In this document: positions 45,361-53,513 of the stretch, in pieces | Numbering within the stretch: position 1 is the first letter of the stretch | Layout: each line of letters begins with the position of its first letter | Assembly: GCF_037101375.1 (NCBI RefSeq) | Contig: NZ_AP029019.1 | Location: 4,068,001-4,132,000, forward strand | Source of the DNA: Acidovorax sp. DW039 | GTDB lineage: Bacteria > Pseudomonadota > Gammaproteobacteria > Burkholderiales > Burkholderiaceae_C | Direction: 5' to 3' | DNA: 64,000 bases | Notes under the pieces: model-generated | Told to the model about the DNA's origin: nothing | Database searches by the model: none | Seen by the model: the letters and a program-made list of their open reading frames with translations, nothing else | Program-made: the position numbers and the translations under genes

Positions 45361-46035
45361 TCAGTCAGATCTCAGGTGCCGTAATTTGACGAATGCGAGG
45401 CCTGCCATCACGGCGTCGTTCAATGCATCGTGGGCTTCACGTATAGGCAGGTTCAGGTCTGACATGAGGGTGCTCAGGCGCAGGTCGATATCAGCGTTGG
45501 CTTGCTGCTGGTAGGGCGGGAGCTGCTGGAACTTGTAGTCGTAATACAGCGCAGAGATTTCAACGCACGGCTGGGGCAAGCCAAACCCCAACAGCGGGCG
45601 CACCGCGCGATTGAGCATGGCTACGTCAAATTCCAGGTAGTACCCCACCAGCGGGCGGCTCCCGATGAACCGCAGCAACTGCACCACGGCCTCATGCAGC
45701 GGCAATCCGCCTGCCAGATCCTGACTGCGCAGGCGGTGAATGCGCACACTGCCCGCAGACACGGCCCGTTCTGGCCGCACCAGCAACTCCAGCCGCTCAC
45801 TGGTCAGCAGGCGATCGCCCACGATGCGCACGGCGCCGATCGAGACGATCTCATCATGGCGCACGTCCAGCCCGGTAGTCTCACAATCCAGCGCGACCCA
45901 TTCCTCGGGAGGCGGTGGCAGCAGCAGATCCTGAAACCGGGCGTCCCGCAATCTGTGGCTGAGCCAATGCCGACGCAACCTGTCCCACCCCGGCAGCAAG
46001 GCAGGACGTTGCCCATCCAGGCCCCGCATGCTCAC
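45361..46035 (-). CDS. DnaQ-like 3'-5' exonuclease
   Basis: The 224-residue protein starts at GTG 46035, overlapping the DUF294 gene stop (GTGA); ATG 46029 is an alternative. It has the DEDDh exonuclease motifs: VALDCETTGLD (D50 and E52), a middle VGYYLEFDVAMLN, and a C-terminal HDALNDAVMAGLAFVKL. Catalytic residues look complete, so it probably hydrolyses DNA or RNA ends. It is not the polymerase III epsilon subunit, since length and N-terminus differ. I recall this exonuclease next to a DUF294 gene near acetate-symporter genes in several proteobacteria, which suggests a linked regulatory role. Confidence 0.9.
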   Translation of the reverse strand: MSMRGLDGQRPALLPGWDRLRRHWLSHRLRDARFQDLLLPPPPEEWVALDCETTGLDVRHDEIVSIGAVRIVGDRLLTSERLELLVRPERAVSAGSVRIHRLRSQDLAGGLPLHEAVVQLLRFIGSRPLVGYYLEFDVAMLNRAVRPLLGFGLPQPCVEISALYYDYKFQQLPPYQQQANADIDLRLSTLMSDLNLPIREAHDALNDAVMAGLAFVKLRHLRSD

Positions 46036-47849
46036 AGCGCCCCCAGGTGAAAACGTGTGCGCAGCAGTTGCTGGAACCGCTTGACGACGCCCAGCGCGTC
46101 CTTGAGCAAATCACGGTCCAGGCTGCTGAGGTGCTGCACAGACACGGTCCCCGTCACCGGCCGGGCCTGCTCTTGTTCTGCCAAGCCTGCCTTCAGTTTG
46201 AGGGCCATGAAGACGTGCAGCGCTTCCAGCACGTCCTCCCCCTCACCTGGCGACAGGGCTCCCTGCGCGACCAGGGCTTGCACCCGTGCGACGGTGGACG
46301 TAGCCCGCACGTGGTGCGCCAATGCCAGGCTGCGCACTCCATGCAACAGCGGAAACAGCCCTTCCTTCTTGAGATGCAGCGGTGCGGGCGCTTCCCCCAG
46401 CGAGAACAGTTTGCTCAGCCATCCGCCGTGGGTGCCAAAGGCATCCATGGCCGCAGCAAAGCGGCTCAGCAGTGCATCGTTGTCCGTGGCCAGCTGGTGC
46501 AGACCCTCACTCACCTGGGCCAGCAAATCCGCATCACCCGCCACAGCATGCGCATCCATGAAGATGGCCAGATGCATGAGGTTGTCGCCTGCGGGCTGCC
46601 ACACCCACTGGCGCAGCATGGCGGCAAAATCTTTGGCAGTGCGCCGCCAGGCAGGGTTGCTGAGCATGATGTGCCCCGGGCAGGGCGGGTAGCCAAACTG
46701 CCCCAGCGCCTGCGAAAAGCGCTCGCAAATCCCCTGCAAGTCTTCAGGCGGCATGTAGCCGTCCCGAAGAATCAGCCCGTTGTCCTGGTCCGTCTTGAGC
46801 AACTGCTCGCCCCGCCCTTCGCTGCCCATCACAAACAGGCAGCTGTTGGCGACCAGGTCGGCTGGGGCAATCAACTGCCACGCCCGCTCAAACAGCCGGG
46901 CGTTGAGCTGCTGCACCAGCCGCGCAATCAGCTCCACGCGGGAGCCACTGCGAAACAGCTGCGCTATCACCTTGGTCATCTGCGATGCCGCCTGCCCCAG
47001 GCTCTGCAGGTCACGCGCCTGCTCGATCTGCAGGGTCACGATGTGTGACTGGTTGGACAGATAACTCAGCAGGTCCAGCGCCTCCAGCACACCCAGCATC
47101 ACGCCGCCCTCTTCCACCACCAGCCGGTGGATGCGGTGGCGCAGCATAAGGGCCATGGCGTCCCCCAGCAATTCGGTAGAGCGCACTTCAATCAACGGAT
47201 AGCGCGCCCAGTCCCCCACCGGCATGGACTGCAGAGGCCGCCCATCCAGAATCGCCTGCTGCAGCAGGGTGCGGCTGAAGATGCCCTTGCGTGCTGCGGC
47301 CTCATCACACACCACCACGCTGGAAGTGCGCTGCTCGCGCATCAGGCGCACCACGCTCAGGATGTCGGTATGGGCAGGCACGCTGTGCACAGGCCGCAAA
47401 AAGGCCTCGCCCACCCGCGACAGGCTCAGCGAAGGCAGCTCACGCGGTTGCTGGCGCTCGGCCAGCACGCTCAGCTTGTGGCCCAGGTCGGCAAACAGCA
47501 GTGCACCAAAAGTGGCATTGCTCGCAATCAGCTCAATCACCGTATGCCGCGCCAGCTGATAGGCCACCACCTCCTGCGCTGCCACAAAACGGCTGCTGAC
47601 GCGGCCCGCCACCAGGCTGCGGCCGTCAAAGCAATCATCCGGGCCCAGCGTGGCGACGGCATCCCCATCGTCCAGCTGCTGCACGTAGCCCTTGACGATG
47701 ACAAACAGGTACGCGGGCGTATCCCCCGGCTCCAGAATGGCCGCGTGCTGCGGAAAGTAGGCAATGTCCACGCTGGCCCGCACCCGGCGCTGCTCGTCCG
47801 GATCCAGGCAATCAAACGGCGACAGGGAAAACGGGAAGGCGTTGGGCAT
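46032..47849 (-). CDS. cNMP-binding / CBS / DUF294 nucleotidyltransferase-like protein
   Basis: The ATG at 47849 (MPNAFPFSLSPF) gives 605 residues. A cyclic-nucleotide-binding-like domain (about 15-120; YFPQHAAILEPGDTPAYLFVIVKGYV) is followed by two CBS modules (about 155-280). Then comes a DUF294 nucleotidyltransferase-like domain (about 300-440; VMGSEGRGEQLLKTDQDNGLI, where GS and DxD resemble the catalytic site) and a DUF294 C-terminal domain. The combination suggests a sensor protein that responds to a nucleotide and modifies or uridylylates a target, like GlnD. The target is unknown. It is translationally coupled to the downstream exonuclease. Confidence 0.9.
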   Translation of the reverse strand: MPNAFPFSLSPFDCLDPDEQRRVRASVDIAYFPQHAAILEPGDTPAYLFVIVKGYVQQLDDGDAVATLGPDDCFDGRSLVAGRVSSRFVAAQEVVAYQLARHTVIELIASNATFGALLFADLGHKLSVLAERQQPRELPSLSLSRVGEAFLRPVHSVPAHTDILSVVRLMREQRTSSVVVCDEAAARKGIFSRTLLQQAILDGRPLQSMPVGDWARYPLIEVRSTELLGDAMALMLRHRIHRLVVEEGGVMLGVLEALDLLSYLSNQSHIVTLQIEQARDLQSLGQAASQMTKVIAQLFRSGSRVELIARLVQQLNARLFERAWQLIAPADLVANSCLFVMGSEGRGEQLLKTDQDNGLILRDGYMPPEDLQGICERFSQALGQFGYPPCPGHIMLSNPAWRRTAKDFAAMLRQWVWQPAGDNLMHLAIFMDAHAVAGDADLLAQVSEGLHQLATDNDALLSRFAAAMDAFGTHGGWLSKLFSLGEAPAPLHLKKEGLFPLLHGVRSLALAHHVRATSTVARVQALVAQGALSPGEGEDVLEALHVFMALKLKAGLAEQEQARPVTGTVSVQHLSSLDRDLLKDALGVVKRFQQLLRTRFHLGAL

Positions 47850-47958
47850 ACGGGGCTGTCTCCACGGATTTCGAAGAACCCGACAGAGCCATTGCACCAC
47901 CCACCGCTTGCAGGGGCCTTGCAGAACGTGGCGGTATGTAGCGCCACAAAGACATGAC

Positions 47959-48020
47959 CAAATCCGGCCCTAGCGCTTACTCAGAAAGCGCAGGCAGCTA
48001 CCAACTCAATAGCAGATCAG
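47959..48020 (+). repeat. Double-hairpin dispersed repeat, copy E (supplies a stop codon)
   Basis: TAGCGCTTACTCAGAAAGCGC is followed by AGGCAGCTACCAACTCAATAGCAGATCA. Both stems are present. The trailing TCA (48017-48019) is the TGA stop of the minus-strand isomerase gene, exactly as in copy D. Confidence 0.87.
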
Positions 48021-48676
48021 TCTTTGGCTTTGGCGGGGAGCCCTGAGGACACCTGGGCGGCAGCCTCCCAGTCGGGGCCTTCAAACCACGCGTCGCCATC
48101 CAGGTAGGCACGCAGCATGGGCAGGCTGTCCAGACCCCAGAAAAGCTTGCCGTCCACTTCAAACGCTGGCACCCCAAACACCCCCGCCGCTTGCGCGGCC
48201 TCGGTGTTGGCGCGCAGCAGTGCCTTGGGGGCGTCGCTGTGCATGTCTTGCCCAGGGCGCTGTTGCTGGGCCAGCTGCTCTGCCAGGGCGGCCAGCCTGC
48301 CAACGTCCAGCGCGTCCTGTCCACCTTGCCACACATGGCGCAGCACCGCGCCCGCCACAAAGCGGTTGATGTAGCCATCGTCGCTGCAGGCCAGCGCCTG
48401 GCGCAGCAGGGGCAGCGGGTTGAACGGGTGGCGCGCGGGCATCTGCAGCGGCGTGCCCTGCGCGTGGCCCAACCACACCACATGGCGGTAGGTCCAGCCC
48501 CGCTTGGGGGCAATGCCCGCAGGCCCTGGATTGCCGTGCTGCTGCAGCAAGGCCCCCAGCAGCACCGGTTTGTAGAGCACCTGGTAGCTCAGCCCCTCCA
48601 GCACTGCGGGCAGGCGTTCATACGCCAGCCAGGCATAGGGCGACACAAAGTCCAGGTAGAACGTGATGCGTTTCAT
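48017..48676 (-). CDS. 2-hydroxychromene-2-carboxylate isomerase family, DsbA-fold
   Basis: The 219-residue protein has a thioredoxin/DsbA fold of the HCCA isomerase/GST-kappa type. The N-terminus ITFYLDFVSPYAWLAYERLP carries the active-site serine S12 where DsbA has cysteine. GVFGVPAFEVDGKLFWGLDSLPML at the C-terminal end is the family signature. Named relatives isomerise an aromatic-ring-cleavage product in naphthalene degradation, but no such pathway is visible here. A glutathione-dependent role is a fair guess. The stop codon comes from the edge of repeat copy E. Confidence 0.87.
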   Translation of the reverse strand: MKRITFYLDFVSPYAWLAYERLPAVLEGLSYQVLYKPVLLGALLQQHGNPGPAGIAPKRGWTYRHVVWLGHAQGTPLQMPARHPFNPLPLLRQALACSDDGYINRFVAGAVLRHVWQGGQDALDVGRLAALAEQLAQQQRPGQDMHSDAPKALLRANTEAAQAAGVFGVPAFEVDGKLFWGLDSLPMLRAYLDGDAWFEGPDWEAAAQVSSGLPAKAKD

Positions 48677-48723
48677 GTCGGGGCCTCTTCGTCAAAGCGC
48701 GGGCAAAACTCAGCGGGGAAGAC

Positions 48724-48999
48724 TCAGCGATCCAAAGCGGCAGGCAATGGCACACCCGCCCGCTGCAGCAGCGTCACCCAGATGGCACGCCGCTGGGCGC
48801 TGTCCGCTGCAGACCATGCGCGAATCTCGTCGATGGTGCGAAAGCACCCCGCGCAGCGGGTGCGGTCATCCGTGAGCCGACACACCGAGATGCAGGGCGA
48901 CGGCACCACCTCGTCAGAGTTCAGATCAAAATAGCCCCCATCGCTCATCAATTGAGCGCGGGCTGCTATCGATTCAGTAGCAGATGGCGTGACGCTCAT
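48724..48999 (-). CDS. DUF1289 protein with a repeat-derived N-terminus
   Basis: The protein of 91 residues has a DUF1289 core, PSPCISVCRLTDDRTRCAGCFRTIDEIRAWSAADSAQRRAIW (here cited by its four cysteines at about 34, 38, 46 and 49). Small DUF1289 proteins are of unknown function, probably metal-binding. The ATG at 48999 overlaps the YbaK gene stop (ATGA). About 18 N-terminal residues (PSATESIAARAQLMSDGG) are encoded by repeat copy F. The family usually begins near the following MSDGGYFDL, so the repeat extends the N-terminus. Confidence 0.82.
   Translation of the reverse strand: MSVTPSATESIAARAQLMSDGGYFDLNSDEVVPSPCISVCRLTDDRTRCAGCFRTIDEIRAWSAADSAQRRAIWVTLLQRAGVPLPAALDR
48945..48989 (+). repeat. 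Double-hairpin dispersed repeat, copy F (5' end of a CDS)
   Basis: TTGAGCGCGGGCTGCTATCG followed by ATTCAGTAGCAGATG shows the right arm of stem 1 and a nearly intact stem 2. It is in-frame in the DUF1289 gene. The left arm of stem 1 is missing. Confidence 0.7.
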
Positions 49000-49535
49000 G
49001 GGTTCCCCTGCGTTCCTGCTGCGGAGGCTGGGGCTTGCACCACATCCACCACCGGTGCACCGGTCAGCCGCTGCAAGTCGTTGGGGTGGAGCGGAAACAC
49101 ACCATGCGGGTGCCCCGCAGCCGCCCACACCACATCAAAGCGCAGCAGGTCCTGATCGATCAGCGTGACCGGGGGCGTGGCATGGGCCACGGGAGAAACT
49201 CCGCCAATCGAAAAACCCGTGCGGCTCTTCACGAAATCGGCATCGGCCCGGCCAATCTTGCCCACATGGGCTTCCACCTTCTTCTCGTCCACCCGGCGGT
49301 CGCCTGATGTGACGACCAGCACGGCCACGTCGTCGCTCTTGCGGCGAAAGATGATGCTCTTGGCAATCTGGCCGACGGCAATGCCCAGGGCATCGGCCGC
49401 CTCCTGGGCGGTGCGGGCCGAGTTGTCCAGCATGCGCGGGGCATGCGGATGGCCTTTCTCCTGCAAGGCGGCAGCCACGCGCTGCACGCCGTCGGGCAAG
49501 GAGGTCAGTTCACTTCCACACATAGCTTCATTCAT
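48996..49535 (-). CDS. YbaK/EbsC-type aminoacyl-tRNA deacylase
   Basis: The 179-residue protein belongs to the YbaK/ProX family, which hydrolyses mischarged aminoacyl-tRNA such as Cys- or Ala-tRNAPro. Motifs are TAQEAADALGIAVGQIAKSIIFR with the conserved lysine, VLVVTSGDRRVDEKKV, and GFSIGGVSPVAH with the GxxxP loop. Length is typical (150-180). It overlaps the DUF1289 gene by 4 bp and lies 50 bp after the HMG-CoA lyase stop on the same strand. The specific tRNA cannot be told. Confidence 0.9.
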   Translation of the reverse strand: MNEAMCGSELTSLPDGVQRVAAALQEKGHPHAPRMLDNSARTAQEAADALGIAVGQIAKSIIFRRKSDDVAVLVVTSGDRRVDEKKVEAHVGKIGRADADFVKSRTGFSIGGVSPVAHATPPVTLIDQDLLRFDVVWAAAGHPHGVFPLHPNDLQRLTGAPVVDVVQAPASAAGTQGNP

Positions 49536-49585
49536 CCTTGTGAACCCCAGCCGTGCGCTGCGCCCGGCACCACCTGCCGGGTCGC

Positions 49586-50494
49586 TCAGCCCGCGCGCTT
49601 GGCCAGCAGGGCGTTCGCGACGCGGGACTGGGGCTTGCGATCCAGAAAGCCGCTAATGTACGCGCCCGCGTCAATCAGGCGATCAAGGTCAATCCCGGTG
49701 TCAATGTCCATGCCGTGGAGCATGTAGACCACATCCTCCGTCGCTACATTGCCCGTGGCACCCTTGGCATAGGGGCACCCCCCCAGGCCCGCCACGGACG
49801 ACTGGAAGTTCCACACCCCCAGCTCCAGCGCAGCCAGGGTGTTGGACAGCGCCTGTCCATACGTGTCGTGGAAGTGGCCCGAGACTTCATCCACGCCAAA
49901 GTGCTGCAAGGTCGCCTCGATGGCACGCTGCACCTTGCGCGGTGTACCCACACCAATGGTGTCGGCCACATCCACGCGCTGCACGCCAATACCCTTGAGC
50001 AGGCCCGCCAGATAGGCCACACGCTCAGGGGCGATGTCGCCCTCGTACGGGCAACCCACGGTGCAGCTCATGGCGCCACGCACGCGGATGCCGGCGGCCA
50101 GCGCCGCCTGCACCACGGGCGCGAAGCGCTCGATGCTCTCGGCAATGCTGCAGTTGATGTTGCGCTGGCTGAAGGCCTCGCTGGCCGAGCCAAAGACGAC
50201 GATCTCATCGGGCTTGTCCAGCACGGCCGCCTCAAAGCCCTTGAGGTTGGGCGTGAGGACCGAATATGCGACGCCGCTCTGGCGGGTGATGCCCGCCATC
50301 ACCTCGTGGTTATCGGCCATCTGCGGCACCCACTTGGGGCTGACGTAGCTGGTGACTTCGATCTCTTGCAGGCCCGCCTGCTGCAGGCGGTGCACCAGCT
50401 CGATCTTGACAGCGGCGGGCACCGGGGTCTTTTCGTTCTGCAGGCCGTCACGGGGGCCAACGTCGATGAGGCGGACACGGGAGGGAATGCTCAT
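49586..50494 (-). CDS. mvaB: Hydroxymethylglutaryl-CoA lyase
   Basis: HMG-CoA lyase splits HMG-CoA into acetoacetate and acetyl-CoA, the last step of leucine degradation (LiuE). The start is the ATG at 50494 (MSIPSRVRLIDVGPRDGLQNE), giving 302 residues; the longer frame is not supported. DVGPRDGLQNE carries the catalytic Arg/Asp region. GLGGCPYAKGATGNVATEDVVYMLHGMDIDTGID is the C-terminal signature with the catalytic Cys. The rest of the liu genes lie beyond a plus-strand cassette (54567-64000), so this gene is detached from its pathway partners. Confidence 0.95.
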   Translation of the reverse strand: MSIPSRVRLIDVGPRDGLQNEKTPVPAAVKIELVHRLQQAGLQEIEVTSYVSPKWVPQMADNHEVMAGITRQSGVAYSVLTPNLKGFEAAVLDKPDEIVVFGSASEAFSQRNINCSIAESIERFAPVVQAALAAGIRVRGAMSCTVGCPYEGDIAPERVAYLAGLLKGIGVQRVDVADTIGVGTPRKVQRAIEATLQHFGVDEVSGHFHDTYGQALSNTLAALELGVWNFQSSVAGLGGCPYAKGATGNVATEDVVYMLHGMDIDTGIDLDRLIDAGAYISGFLDRKPQSRVANALLAKRAG

Positions 50495-50591
50495 GGGGCT
50501 ACCAAGGGTGGACAAGGAATGCCGCCATTGTCTCGCCAGCGCCGCCACAGAGCCACCTCATATCGTGCCAGACCATACGCCGGACGCGCCA

Positions 50592-51509
50592 TCAGCCAGC
50601 CTGGGCGCCATCGCCCTCAACCTCTTGCCGCAGCAGCGCCACCATGGCCTGCGCCGCCAGCGACAGCGGCCGGCCGCGCAACGTGATCAGCCCGATGGGC
50701 CGGTGCAGCACGGGCGCCTTGAGCGCGCGCGTCACCACCTCGGGCCTGCGCACCACCTGGGCAGCCAGCTCGGGCAGCGCGCTCACCCCCAGCCCCGCCG
50801 CCACCATGGCCGCGATGGTGGCCAGGTGCTCCACCTCGTAGCGGGGTTCAAAGCGGATGCGGTGCGTCAGCAAAGCTTCTTGCGCGTATTGCCGCACGCT
50901 GGTGCCCGCGGGCATGGAGATGTGGGGCAACTCGGCCACATCGGCCCAGGCCACGGCGCCCCGCCCACGAGCCAAGGGGTGCGTGCGCGGCAGCAGCAGC
51001 ACAAACCGGTCGGACACCAGCGGGGTGTAGTCCAGGTCCGCATAGGCGGGGTTGGCGGCGGTGAGGGCAAAGTCCACCCGCCCGGCGCGCACCATGTCAA
51101 ACGCCGGGCCCGCCAAGCTGTCGATCAGCTCCATCTGCACGCCCGGGTGCTGCGCGGCAAACCGGGCAAAGGCCCGTGGCACGGCCCCGGCGGCCAGCGA
51201 CGGCAGCGCCGCCAGCGCCACACGGCCCACCTGCAGCTGCGCTACCTCTTGCACGCGGCGCACGGTCTCCTCCATCTGGTGGCGCAGAAAGCGCGCCTGC
51301 TCGGCAAACACCTCGCCCGCCAGCGTGAGCTGCACGGTGCGCGTGGTGCGCTCGAACAGGCGTACGTCCAGCATCTCCTCCAGCCGCGCCACCGTGCCCG
51401 ACACCGCCGATTGCGACAGGTGCATCTGCAAGGCCGTGCGCCGAAAGCTCAGCGTCTCGGCCAGCGACAGGAACACATCCACCTCGCGGGCGGACCAATT
51501 GATCTTCAT
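50592..51509 (-). CDS. LysR-family transcriptional regulator
   Basis: At 305 residues this is a standard LysR protein. The N-terminal winged helix reads EVDVFLSLAETLSFRRTALQMHLSQSAVSGTVARLEEML, and the C-terminal effector domain is periplasmic-binding-like. It diverges from the dehydrogenase-BKACE-Bug genes with a 98-bp gap holding a perfect 9-bp inverted repeat. LysR genes usually control the divergent neighbour in response to a pathway metabolite, so it is the likely regulator of that cassette. The HMG-CoA lyase gene follows on the same strand after 97 bp. Confidence 0.93.
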   Translation of the reverse strand: MKINWSAREVDVFLSLAETLSFRRTALQMHLSQSAVSGTVARLEEMLDVRLFERTTRTVQLTLAGEVFAEQARFLRHQMEETVRRVQEVAQLQVGRVALAALPSLAAGAVPRAFARFAAQHPGVQMELIDSLAGPAFDMVRAGRVDFALTAANPAYADLDYTPLVSDRFVLLLPRTHPLARGRGAVAWADVAELPHISMPAGTSVRQYAQEALLTHRIRFEPRYEVEHLATIAAMVAAGLGVSALPELAAQVVRRPEVVTRALKAPVLHRPIGLITLRGRPLSLAAQAMVALLRQEVEGDGAQAG

Positions 51510-51545
51510 AGCCGATCAGTCTATCGAAAAAGACGTCTGGACCGC

Positions 51546-51573
51546 GCAATGCAGGCTCCCTAGACTGCATTGC
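51546..51573. promoter_or_regulatory. Perfect 9-bp inverted repeat, candidate LysR operator
   Basis: GCAATGCAG and CTGCATTGC are exact inverses separated by ten bases, within the 98-bp gap between the LysR gene and the dehydrogenase. Length and position fit a LysR recognition site. Confidence 0.65.
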
Positions 51574-51607
51574 ACGCAAGCACGCTCAGCAAGAAACAGG
51601 AGACACG

Positions 51608-52591
51608 ATGGAAACAAGTTCGCCTCGCAACGCACGCACCGTGGTGGTGGGCGGAGGCACCATGGGGGCCGATGTGGCCGTGGTTCTGGCGCGCGGGGGC
51701 GCCCACGTGACGGTGATAGACCCGCACACCGAGCGCCGCAACCGGCTGCTGCCCCACATCGCCCAGGAGCTGACCACCGCCGGCCAGGCCGCCCATGCCG
51801 GCCCGGTGCAGGTGTGCGCCTCGCTGCAGGAGGTGGACTGGACCGGCGTGGTGCTGGTGGTCGAATGCATCACCGAGCAGCTGGCCGCCAAGCAGCAACT
51901 GTTTGCGGAGCTGGAAGCCATCGCGCCCGCCAACGCGGTGCTGGCCAGCAACAGCTCGGGCTTTCCTATCAGCGCCATTGCCAAGGGGCTAGCCACGGCG
52001 CAGCGCATGCTGGGCCTGCACTTCTTCATGCCCGCCCACCTGGTGCCGTTGGTGGAAGTGGTGCTGGGCGAGCGCAGCGACCCCGCCCTGGGTACCTGGC
52101 TGCACGCCTTCATGCGGGGCTGCGGCAGCGTGCCGGTGCTGGTCAAGAAAGACAAGCCGGGCTTTCTGGCCAACCGCATGCAGCATGCGCTCTCGCGCGA
52201 GGCCTTTGCCCTCATCGACGAAGGCATTGCCTCGCCGGAGGACGTGGACGCCGCCGTGCGCTTTGGCTTCGGCTTCCGCTTTCTGGCGGCGGGGCCGGTG
52301 CTGCAGCGCGACCATGCGGGCATTGAGGTGCACACCGCCGCCGCGGCCACCATGTACCCAAGCCTCTCCAACACCGACATACCCGCCCAGGCCCTGCGCG
52401 ACAAGGTGGCCCAGAGCCAGTTGGGCATGAAGACGGGCAAGGGATTTTTCGACTGGCCCGAAGACCGCAAGCAGGCCGAGCGCGCGCGTTACGACACGCT
52501 GCTGCGCCAGGGCCTGGCACTGCTGGCCAGCGAACTGCCCACCATCGAGCCCCCTACCGACGCTGCCCCCAAGACCGGAGATCGTTCATGA
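51608..52591 (+). CDS. 3-hydroxyacyl-CoA dehydrogenase family, possible carnitine-dehydrogenase-like
   Basis: The 327-residue protein has an N-terminal Rossmann fold (TVVVGGGTMGADVAVVLARGG, residues 11-31) and a 3HCDH C-terminal domain with the helical LVKKDKPGFLANRMQHALSREA motif. The catalytic ASNSSGFPISAIA and LHFFMPAHLVPLVEVV segments are present. It oxidises a 3-hydroxy acid or its CoA ester with NAD. An ATGA overlap couples it to the BKACE gene. L-carnitine dehydrogenases share this fold and similar neighbours, so a beta-hydroxy acid such as carnitine is possible but unproven. Confidence 0.88.
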   Translation: METSSPRNARTVVVGGGTMGADVAVVLARGGAHVTVIDPHTERRNRLLPHIAQELTTAGQAAHAGPVQVCASLQEVDWTGVVLVVECITEQLAAKQQLFAELEAIAPANAVLASNSSGFPISAIAKGLATAQRMLGLHFFMPAHLVPLVEVVLGERSDPALGTWLHAFMRGCGSVPVLVKKDKPGFLANRMQHALSREAFALIDEGIASPEDVDAAVRFGFGFRFLAAGPVLQRDHAGIEVHTAAAATMYPSLSNTDIPAQALRDKVAQSQLGMKTGKGFFDWPEDRKQAERARYDTLLRQGLALLASELPTIEPPTDAAPKTGDRS

Positions 52592-53445
52592 CCACCTCGC
52601 CCACATCACCCATGACTCCTAGCCAGTGGGCCGACCCGCTGATCGTGACCGTGGCCCCCAACGGCGCGTACAAACAGCCCGCTGACCACCCGGCCGTGCC
52701 CATCAACCCCGCCACGCTGGCCGCCACAGCCAAGGCCTGCCTGGATGCGGGCGCAGCCATGCTGCACATGCACATCCGCGACGCACAAGGCCGCCACAGC
52801 CTGGATGTGGAGGGCTACCGCGAGGCCCAGCGTGTGGTGCGCCAGGCCGTGGGCGATGCCATGGTCATCCAGATCACCAGCGAAGCCGCAGGCGTTTACC
52901 AGGCCCCAGCGCAGATCGCCATGGTGGAGGCGTTGCAGCCCGAGGCCGTATCCATCGGCCTGCGCGAGGTGGACAAGCCCGAGATTGGCGAAGCGGGGCT
53001 GCAGCGCTTCTTCACTGGCCTGGCCCAGCGCCGCACCATGGTGCAGGTCATCCTGTACGACGTGGCCGACCTGCGCCGCTGGCAGGCCTTGCGCACCAGT
53101 GGCGTGGTGCCAGATGCGCCGTGGTTCCTGCTGTTTGTGCTGGGCCGCTACAGCGCGGGCCAGACTTCCAGCCCGCGCGATCTGCTGCCATTTTTGAACG
53201 CCCACGACAGCAACGAACCCTGGGCCGTGTGCGCCTTCGGGGCGGCCGAGAACGCCTGCGTGGCCGCCGCTGCCGTGTTTGGCGGTCATGCCCGCGTGGG
53301 GTTTGAGAACAACCTGCTGTGCAAGGACGGCAGCGTTGCGCCCGACAACGCCGCACTGGTGCGCCAGGCGGTGGAAGCCGCCAATGCGCTGGGCCGCCCC
53401 CTGGCCACCGCCGCCGATATCCGCCAGCGCTTTGGCGCGGGCTGA
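52588..53445 (+). CDS. BKACE-family beta-keto acid cleavage enzyme
   Basis: The 285-residue protein belongs to the BKACE (DUF849) family, zinc TIM barrels that convert a beta-keto acid plus acetyl-CoA to acetoacetate and a new CoA ester. Zinc-ligand histidines H60 and H62 lie in MLHMHIRDAQGRH. The barrel ends with FGGHARVGFENNLLCKDG, the family C-terminal signature. It overlaps the dehydrogenase gene by 4 bp, so the pair forms an oxidise-then-cleave module. Known substrates in the family include 3-keto-5-aminohexanoate and 3-dehydrocarnitine. Which one applies here cannot be read from the sequence. Confidence 0.9.
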   Translation: MTTSPTSPMTPSQWADPLIVTVAPNGAYKQPADHPAVPINPATLAATAKACLDAGAAMLHMHIRDAQGRHSLDVEGYREAQRVVRQAVGDAMVIQITSEAAGVYQAPAQIAMVEALQPEAVSIGLREVDKPEIGEAGLQRFFTGLAQRRTMVQVILYDVADLRRWQALRTSGVVPDAPWFLLFVLGRYSAGQTSSPRDLLPFLNAHDSNEPWAVCAFGAAENACVAAAAVFGGHARVGFENNLLCKDGSVAPDNAALVRQAVEAANALGRPLATAADIRQRFGAG

Positions 53446-53513
53446 AAACACCCACTGTTCACCGACAACAACCCGCGTCAGACGGGACGGACCCATCCCC
53501 CACAGGAGACAAC

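Noticed and set aside
53450..53513. Extended N-terminus of the second Bug receptor
   Set aside because: The upstream part overlaps the BKACE gene and is Arg/Gly-rich nonsense; the ATG at 53514 with its signal peptide is clear.
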